From Spisula solida (taxonomy: Eukaryota > Mollusca > Bivalvia > Venerida > Mactridae), in assembly GCA_947247005.1 (NCBI GenBank), contig OX365950.1, positions 51,560,761 to 51,624,760 on the forward strand: DNA of 64,000 nt, written 5' to 3'. Position numbers and translations under genes: made by a program. Of this stretch, positions 43,901 through 52,900 are shown piece after piece. Each line of letters starts with the position of its first letter. Within the stretch, counting starts at the first letter, position 1. The notes beneath the pieces were generated by a model that was not told where the DNA came from, made no database searches, and worked only from the letters and a program-made list of their open reading frames with translations.

Positions 43901-46900
43901 GGAATCAGCAATCTAAGAATGCCATCTCGGCCAACATGTACATGCATAATAATGTCAGTTTTGACAAAGTTTCAATATTTTGAACTGAAAATTGAACTAA
44001 TAATAAGAGAATATGTGCTTACCAACACTTTTATCACTTTTAATATCAACTTGAATATAAACCATCTGCTAAAACAGGAAAACAAGTGAGGAAACATCAT
44101 TTTTTCAGCTTTTTTTCGTAATTTGACCTTGAAATGACCACGACCTTGACCTCAAAGTGGTCAGTCTTGTATGTCCAGTTGATGTATGTTATCAAATGAA
44201 TAATATCCAAGCAAATATTTGTGACTACATACACAAATAAAAAAATTGCATGAGAACATAGAATTTTAAGTGTATGTGTAAATTATGGCGGCCATCTTGG
44301 ACGCCATCTTGGATTTCCGTGTCCGCACCACGCGTTGACAATTTATGCCGGCAGTTCCATATAGTACAGACATAGGCGAACATTTTGGTATATAACATTG
44401 CTTGTTCTACTTGAGTTGTCACCTCACCCCAAAAAATCACCAATTGTCACCCCACTGATGAGGATTCAAAGGGAAATAATTTCATGAAAAAAGAGTTAAG
44501 GCAGATGAGTTGTCTCCTTCAATTAACATAGGGTCTGTATAGACAGACTACCCCCTCGCCTTCCACCATACATGCTATCCTGACACAAAAAAAGCTTTGC
44601 TGATAGAGGCATTGTCATTGTGCTGATAGGTTTATGACAGTAATCAAACACTGAGTTATTATAATATAATTGATGGCCTGGCAGCAAGCATGCAGTGACT
44701 TTGTTTTATACTTTAGTTCACTTATAATTTTGTGCATTATCTTCACTCGTGGCTTGTGGTAGGTGTTACAGTTTTTGCTGTTTCTGTCTCACTGTTAGAT
44801 AGTCATCATTGTTTGACCTTCAGATTATTGTATGCAATAATAGTTATGATCTATTGCATAGTCTGGAGAATTTAGCCCAAGTTTTAGCTGTCACCTAGCT
44901 GAATGACCTAGTTTCAGCTATAAAAAAGTTGAACTCAATCAAGAAATCAACAACAAAATTACTGTAGCCCAAGAAGAATACTACTATTTAACACAATATA
45001 ATCATGTCTGACTGTATGTTATAACTTCCCCACAACAAGGTTCGCACAAGCCTTGAAAATCCTTGAATTTGGTTTCAACCTTGAAAAGTACTTGAATTAC
45101 TGTAAGTAATGCCTTGAAAAAATGTCTAAAAGATGCTTGATTCAACTATAAATCCTTGAATTTAGGCAAACAGCCTTGAATATTCATAGAAATTAGAAGT
45201 GTATAGATGTTGTCAAAATGATACATTGTCTGCGTAAAAAATGAAACTAAATGTATTGGTGGGAGAGTGAGACATGTTGTGCCAAGCAGAGTAGTCGTGA
45301 AGACAATAACTTTCATGTAAATCAAAATATTACAATTTTACCTTGGTAAATGTTTGAAAAGATGTCTTGAATACAGGTATACAAATTCTACCTTGAAAAA
45401 ACCTTCAACATTCCCCGAAGTTTGGCGTGTGTATGAACCACATTAAATACATATTTCTATGATGTATGAGAAAGGTGTACTGATTGAAATTTAATGCACA
45501 CATCAAAAATGCACACAGAAAAGAATGTTGCAATAACAAACTAGGCGAAATTATTGTTCATTCATTACAATTATTGCTCGATATTGAATATTTAGGTGAT
45601 TGGGGTTTACACTTTTTTGGGAAAATCACGGGAAAAAAATGTAATTTTGTATTTTAGACTGCATGGTAATATGAAAACTTATTTTGGGAAATTGAGCAAA
45701 GAGGACTTGATTCTCTGCATGTTTTGAATCTACAGTATATAAGATTTGAGAACATTTAGGTCATGTTTTGTAAATAATGTTATCTTGTAAGATATTATGT
45801 AATTCATGAGTTCATTTGAAGGGACATAGAAATACGGTTAAGTACACTTTATATGGGATATCAGTTGAACTGGAGGTTTTTGTTTGGGTTTCGGTTTATA
45901 TCTGTTCAATTGGCTTATCAAGTCAAGCATTGTTGTTGAAGTATAGGAAACCTTTTGAGTGTAATATTGCCATTATGACCTTAATGTACTGACATTCATG
46001 ACCGCATTATTTTAGTGATTAATGTATATATGCTAATGCATAATTCTCAATTAACAAGTACATTTTAGTATAAAAATGGCACACTCAGAGAGTCAATCGT
46101 CCCTTTGGTTCAATAAGGTTGAAATTTCTCATAAAGTATATAGAGTCAGCAAACCCTTCCTTAGGGGCAAAAGGCGATGTGGTACCCCAGTGCCTTATAG
46201 CCAGAATCAACTTCCCCCCAGTGCCTTAAAACCAAGCGTGGTGCAGTTAAACCACTATTGGTGTTTACATTTTGTTCTGTATTGTGTTATTTGAGTGAAT
46301 ATGGCTTAGATTAATATGTAAGCAAATGCTAAATAAGCCTTTAAATTATGAATAACCATGCAGGTTTCTTGTTTAAAATCTTAAAGCTGTTCTTACGGAT
46401 CTCCCAAATAGAAAACCTTTATAATTACATGTAGCATCATATCCCAGCGCCTGAGAGATATACAACCTTGTTCAGTTGTTGCGCCGAAGGGATGCAATGT
46501 ATAAGTACATGTAATTGACTGCATGCCTATTACTACCAGGTGGCTGCTTATTCAAGAGGACCTTTTGCACAAGTTCAACCATTTACAATGTACATTGTTA
46601 TATTATGTAACTGACAACATGTAAGGAACATGTAACTGAATCATTGATAAAGAGTAAAAATATTGTTACAGTACTACATAATTTTTTTTCTTTTTACACT
46701 TTATCAATGATATAGTTACCTGTGACTGAAAACTGCACCCTGCATCTTGACCTAACAAGGTTGTCTAGACAGCTTTAATGACAATTGTACTTTGTAATCT
46801 CGTGTTATCTTGTGTTATTTCATCAGTCAGCGAATTATTATCATTATCTTGAACTGTTGCTATCTCGATATCATTGATGTACTGAAATATATTGTTTAAT

Positions 46901-49900
46901 CTCTGTGAAGTATCTTGATAAGGTCAATGAGTTATCCTGAGTACACTGGTACTTGTAAAGAAGCCTGTACATATTGTCACTTTGAAGTTTTAAATTGGTT
47001 TATCAATCACTGTAGCAATACCACATGCCAAATTTCTTCTTGTAACTGTAGCCAAAAGTCACATGGTATTGCTACAATGTTAATACGGGTTTGTGAAAAT
47101 ATTAGTTAGATTTTGTTCATGTTTAGCTTAATTTCGTAATGAATACAAATGTATATTTAACTACAACAATCAGGGTATAGTACCTAACACATCAGTTATG
47201 TTGCCTCTTATATGTTGAAGGTTATAAGTATGTGTGCAGTACAACCTCTCCAGAGCAGCCATCTGTAGAGTAATAACCTCTAACCAACAACACCGTCAAA
47301 GTTTCCCTAACCTGTTATTTACTGTAACTTTAACCTCAATGAATCAACAACCTTTGTACAAGGGCCAATATTTGCAGCTCCCAAAGGGTGTTGCTCTACA
47401 AAGGTTGTACTGTATAAGTTCTTGCTTCGCAAATACAAAATGTCATTCAACTTTATGAACTATATATACAGTAGAACTGTTACATATAAAGTACATGTGG
47501 TAACAGCTGCCAATTAAGTTTTTTAAGCAACCAGTTTCAATGAATCCGAATATATCATACAGTGCATGCTTTTTTACTGCTTAATTAGCTACAGTCCTTG
47601 ACTGAAAGTTCAATATATGACAGGTAAGATTTGACTATGACAGTTGTGTACTTACAAATTATCCTAGGGAAAAATACCACGAATCATCAGAATTCGGTTA
47701 AATCCTCTCGCAGTATGCATGGTAGTATGGAGTTTTTACAATACGTATGTCAGACAAACAAACATGCATATGTAGCTATTATTAGAAGATGAAGCCATGA
47801 ATCTGTTTTCAGGCACATGTCCGAACTTCAGGGTTTTTAGAGTGCCAAAAAGCCTGCTTTTCTTTATTTTCCCTGTATACATTTTTGAGGATTTCAGGTT
47901 TTTAAGAATTTCAAACTTTCACACATGTATCTATAACGAGGATACATCCATTATGTATTTTCAGTTTATGATATTATCGTACATTTTGAACCTGACGTGG
48001 ATGGCGATAGCAGCGCTGGCTGTTGTACCAGTGGTAGTATACATGATGCTCCGATCTATCTGTCATACGGAGGTGTACAGTAAAGATGCTGCAAGTATCA
48101 CAAACTACTGTTTCACACTCACACAGTTAGGTAAGTGGAAAGAGTAATGGCTTCTGACCAAAATAAAAGTTGTTTGATTAAAATATCTCGATAAATGGCA
48201 AGGTTATGGTAATTATATATAATCTGCTCCGAAGGATCTTACTGATTACAAACTGAGTTTAATAATTATGAAAACAATCTCATTGAAGGTCTCTTGTTTG
48301 GCAAAAATGGTTGGCCGCATACGATTTTCCTGATTTTTAATTTGGCCCAGTTGACACCCCTGACATTGATAAAGGATGCACAAAGTCATGCATTGTACTA
48401 TAACATGGTCTTTACTATAACGTAGTTATTAATAATCATTAAAACACTTGTATATATTTATATCTTGACATGACCATTCACAGCAAGTCCCAATAAATGT
48501 TCTCTATAGATAAGCTTAAAATGCTCATTTGAAAATGAAATACAGTACAGTATCTCCAGAGATAATGTAGGACTAATGTTTACAGAATCATGTAGTAGGT
48601 ATTTGGGACCTGGGTTACAAGTTGGGACAATCACTAATTATCATGGATGGGTATAGCTGTTTAACTGGTTGTATCTTATATTTATAATTAGCTAAGATAT
48701 GACTTTTCCGTAGATGATTTAGAGCATACAAAGGGAACCCATGATACGTTTGTAAAGTTAAAATAGCTATTTACAATAACTCCAGTTGGCATAACTTTTC
48801 TTTTATGCGTTAGCTGTTTTAGTTTGCTCAAAATAAGATACGAGAATGTCGAATTTTTCCAAGGTATGCATGATGATGATGTAATGGGCTCCAGGAGAGT
48901 AGCTGGGAATATTGAGTCTGTAAATGTCAAACAAACAATATATTAATTGAGTCCCATTGCAAGCATTCCTACTTGCAACGCAAATGAGCCAAAAATAATT
49001 CCACTATGGTTATATGTATGATTATCAGAAAAATGGAACATTCTTTATTTTACTTTCTATAAGGCTATTGGAATTTGACTTTCTAACACTGAAATGTCTG
49101 AGGCCATCCTTAAAAAAGTGTTTGTTTGCCCTTACGCGACCAAGATTTTTTTCAGTGGGTCGGTAGATGGAGTTTTTTTTAGGGGTGTCTGGTTTTTGTG
49201 TCGCCTGAAAAGGCGACATATTGGTGTTACTTTGGCGGCGGCGGCGTCACAAATTGCTTGTCCGGAGCATAACTTTGTCACCTTAAGTTCAAATGACTCA
49301 AGAATTGTATGCATGTTTCTTGCAATAAGCCGGAGTGCAGTGCGCAAGAACCATAACTCTACCTGTCATAGTTTTTGAATTATTTCCCTTTGATTGATTT
49401 TATTAGAGCATTTCTTGTCCGGAGCATAACTTTGTCACCTTACGTTCAAATGACTCAAGAATTGATAGGCATGTTTCTTGCAATAAGCCGGAGTGCAGTG
49501 CGCAAGAACCATAACTCTACCTGTCATAGTTTTTGAATTATTTCCCTTTGATTGATTTTATTACAGCATTTCTTGTCCGGAGCATAACTTTGTCACCTTA
49601 AGTTCAAATGACTCAAGATTTTGTATGTATGTTTCTTGCAATAAGCCGAAATGCAGTGCGCAAGAACCATAACTCTGCCTTGCATCGTTTTTAATTATTT
49701 CCCTTAGATTGATTTAATTTGAGCATTTCTTGTCCGGAGGATAACTTTGTCACCATGAGGTTGAATGACTTGAAACTTGGTATGCATGTTTCTTACCAAA
49801 AGTCCAAGTGCAGTACACAAGAACCGTAACTCTACCTGGTGCCATTATTCAATTTTTTCCCTTTGATTGATTGTATAAGCATTTCTTGTCTGTGGCATAA

Positions 49901-52900
49901 CTTTGTCACCATAACTATTAATGACTCAAAAATAGGAATGCATGTTTCTTTGCTGTGACATGAAGTGCAGTGCGCAAGAATCATAACTCTAGCTTGTGTA
50001 GTGTTTGAATGATTCCCTTCAGATTGATTTTATCAGGACATTTTTTTGTCCAGAGCATCGCTTTGTCGTTTTTAGTTCAGATGACTAGAGAACTCTTGTG
50101 AGTCTGATATGTAGCCCTATACTGGATAGTTTTCCATGACAAATGTGCATTTCGTCAGGCGACACATGCGACTCGCGGAGCTTTTATTTTCTTATAGATG
50201 TTGTATGATATTAACTATGTATGTTCATTTTGTTGTATCTTAGATAAGTTTATTATATTGTACACATACTAACCATTTATAGCTTTATTTGACTGCTGTA
50301 TGCACTTATTGGCTATAATCACCCCTCTGTAGAATGTTAACCTGCTTTTAGCTTTTATGTCCAAAAAAAAGTCACCAGTCGGTCGCGTAAGGGCAAACAA
50401 ATACCTTGTTGTACACAATGATACTGTCATGTGAGGCTTGGTTGTGGGGTTGAACATGGGGTGGGTCATGATCTTTAAACTAAAGCCTATCAATGCATTT
50501 TGACATTAGTCTGGAAAGGCCATGACAATGTGTCACCATTTATCGTATAACATTTAAGATTAAACTTTAGCTGATTGGTATGTAGAGACAGCTGACACAG
50601 TAAGTCCTAGAATATGGTATGAAGGTTAATGAACTGTAGGATTTTGAAATGATGAAAATACAAGACTAGGAGCCCATTGCCTAACCAAACCGCAACAGAG
50701 CGCTCAATAGAGCTATGCTAACAAACAGCTTGCTTGAAACATTATTAAGCGTTTAGGTAGCAGGCAAAGCAAAACATTTAATATATGCTATCGTTGCAAA
50801 GTGCTGAGAAACAGTATGCTATTGGTGAGCACTGCTTGCTGGTGGTGAGTCGGTGCAAATATAGATGTAATAAATATTTGGTAGCACTTTGCTTAGGCAT
50901 AGGGTTATAGTTCTTTGTATATAAATCAAAGTAAAAAAATTCAGACTTAGGGCTTATGAAATTTGGCATTTCGATAACAAACTATATTAAATGATTAGTA
51001 AGTATTTATAATATTATGTTTGGCTTACTTAGTATCTAAGAAATTACAATGTAAGCTTTGCTTTTTAGATGGATTGACAGCTTTACGGGGATTAAGTGTT
51101 TCATGCATGTCTGCATATTCTGTAGTGCGCCTTAGATAATGTGATGTTTACAAACCTGAACTGGTTTGGTCAACTGTCGCAAAGTTGGTGTTACAAATTA
51201 CTTAAGTGAACAGATATGGTCAGTTTTGTACTAAAAACATCACTGATAAAATGTGCACGTCTGATAAATCCACCTTTGTGGAATATACAAAATTTTCCCG
51301 CGTTTCTCTGATTATCATGGGCGCACTGTACTTAACAGATATAAACATGTTACAGTTTGTTTTCATATTGCAAATTGTCATGCTGAGTTGATTAGAATAA
51401 ATATTTTTTGCTAGTGATTGAAGTTTTGTGTGAGGCTGTTTATTTTCATTTCTGTTTTTAAATGTCATTAATTTAACATTAATCATAACTTAAATCTGTT
51501 TATATGTTAATATGCAAGTCTCCAAAGATATGGACCATAGCATCATGTGATATAATTATAAGCATGAATAAATAAATACATTTCAAGTTGTCTTGTATGG
51601 GAAATTGCATGCTTAATTTGTTCTCAATAAAACACATTTGCTAACTGATTGTACTGTTAAACTAATTGGTATTCAAGCAGAGCTGTTTTGCTGAATTGGT
51701 CATATAATCCCTTATACTTGCCTTGTAATAATGTTTAGTAAATTTCCATTCAGGGAATACGCTCATGCTGCATGTCATACTGTACTGGTCTTCCTGTTAA
51801 TAGATTACCGGATCACCATCCTCCTGACACTGCTAATGCATTAATTTCCTTGCAGTAATTTGGCATGCAATTGACACTGAATAATGTGTATAATTTACTG
51901 TTGGTGACTACCGTATTGTCTCTATATAAAGCTTCCCCAATATTAATGTTCACATCATGCCGGTACTTTGTCAACCATTCTGTTGTGTGTTTGTTTTGCA
52001 TGTGAACTGGACATGGTTTTGCTAAATTACTGTAATTTTGGTAATTTAACAGAGCAACTTCCCGGGTTTATACCTTTAAATCCTTATCCGAAACCTCTAT
52101 CAATAATTTCTGAACCTGTAGTAATAAGGCAAGGCCAAAATAAAATAGTGTTTGTTTCCCCTTCCCTACCTACCCGAGCAAAAGTCCCCTACCCAAACAT
52201 ATGTTTTGACCCTCTAAAAATAATTCTATTTTTTAAAAAAAAGTCAGGTACGAGAGTGCGGAAACAAATAATTTTGACGATAATTTTTTTTCTTCAAAAA
52301 AATGTTTTACCATTGGCATAGGGAAACAGACAATATTTTTTTTTTGGCCTAATAATACCATCTGTGGTTGACCTTTATGCACTAAACTGCACAATCACAT
52401 TGTTCAAAACATTTTACACGAGTTAAACTTACACCAGACTTATTACTCATGTTACATGACAACATGCATTTACCTGGGTCTCATTATTCCCATGCGTATA
52501 TGCATACATTTAATTCTGTCATCCAAGTGTATTATATCTAGAATTGTCTATTAATTTTCAGTATGTTATTTCAATGACTTGAGCTTTTCCAAATTACGAT
52601 TATGAAAACGGGTGCCCCATAGGACTGGAACATGCTGCCAAAGATTAATGAATGCCAGCTTTAGACTATCATGCTTGATAAATTATAGATGATAGATATT
52701 GATAGTTGAATGTTTAATACAGGTATCTACAGAAATCAGAGTTACCCGTTAGGAATACAACCTCCAGGTAGAGAACAGTTATGTGGTCATACTGAGTTAC
52801 GTCGGTTCTGTGACAGAGTAAGTATCTTATGGGGCCACCCTTATACAGTGTAGCAATACCACTTGACGTTTGGCTACAGGACCAATTCGAAATTTGTCAA

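Larger units (their letters stand above)
50191..52722. other. M6 intron with two MITE-like pieces
   Basis: Contains a partial AGGAGC-family element at 50668-50900 and an AGGCC-ended element at 52132-52350. Otherwise AT-rich with no gene signal; the ORF at 51968-52321 runs into the MITE. Confidence 0.5.

Noticed and set aside
51968..52321. 117-residue ORF
   Set aside because: Its second half is a MITE (52132-52350) and the first half has no family resemblance.
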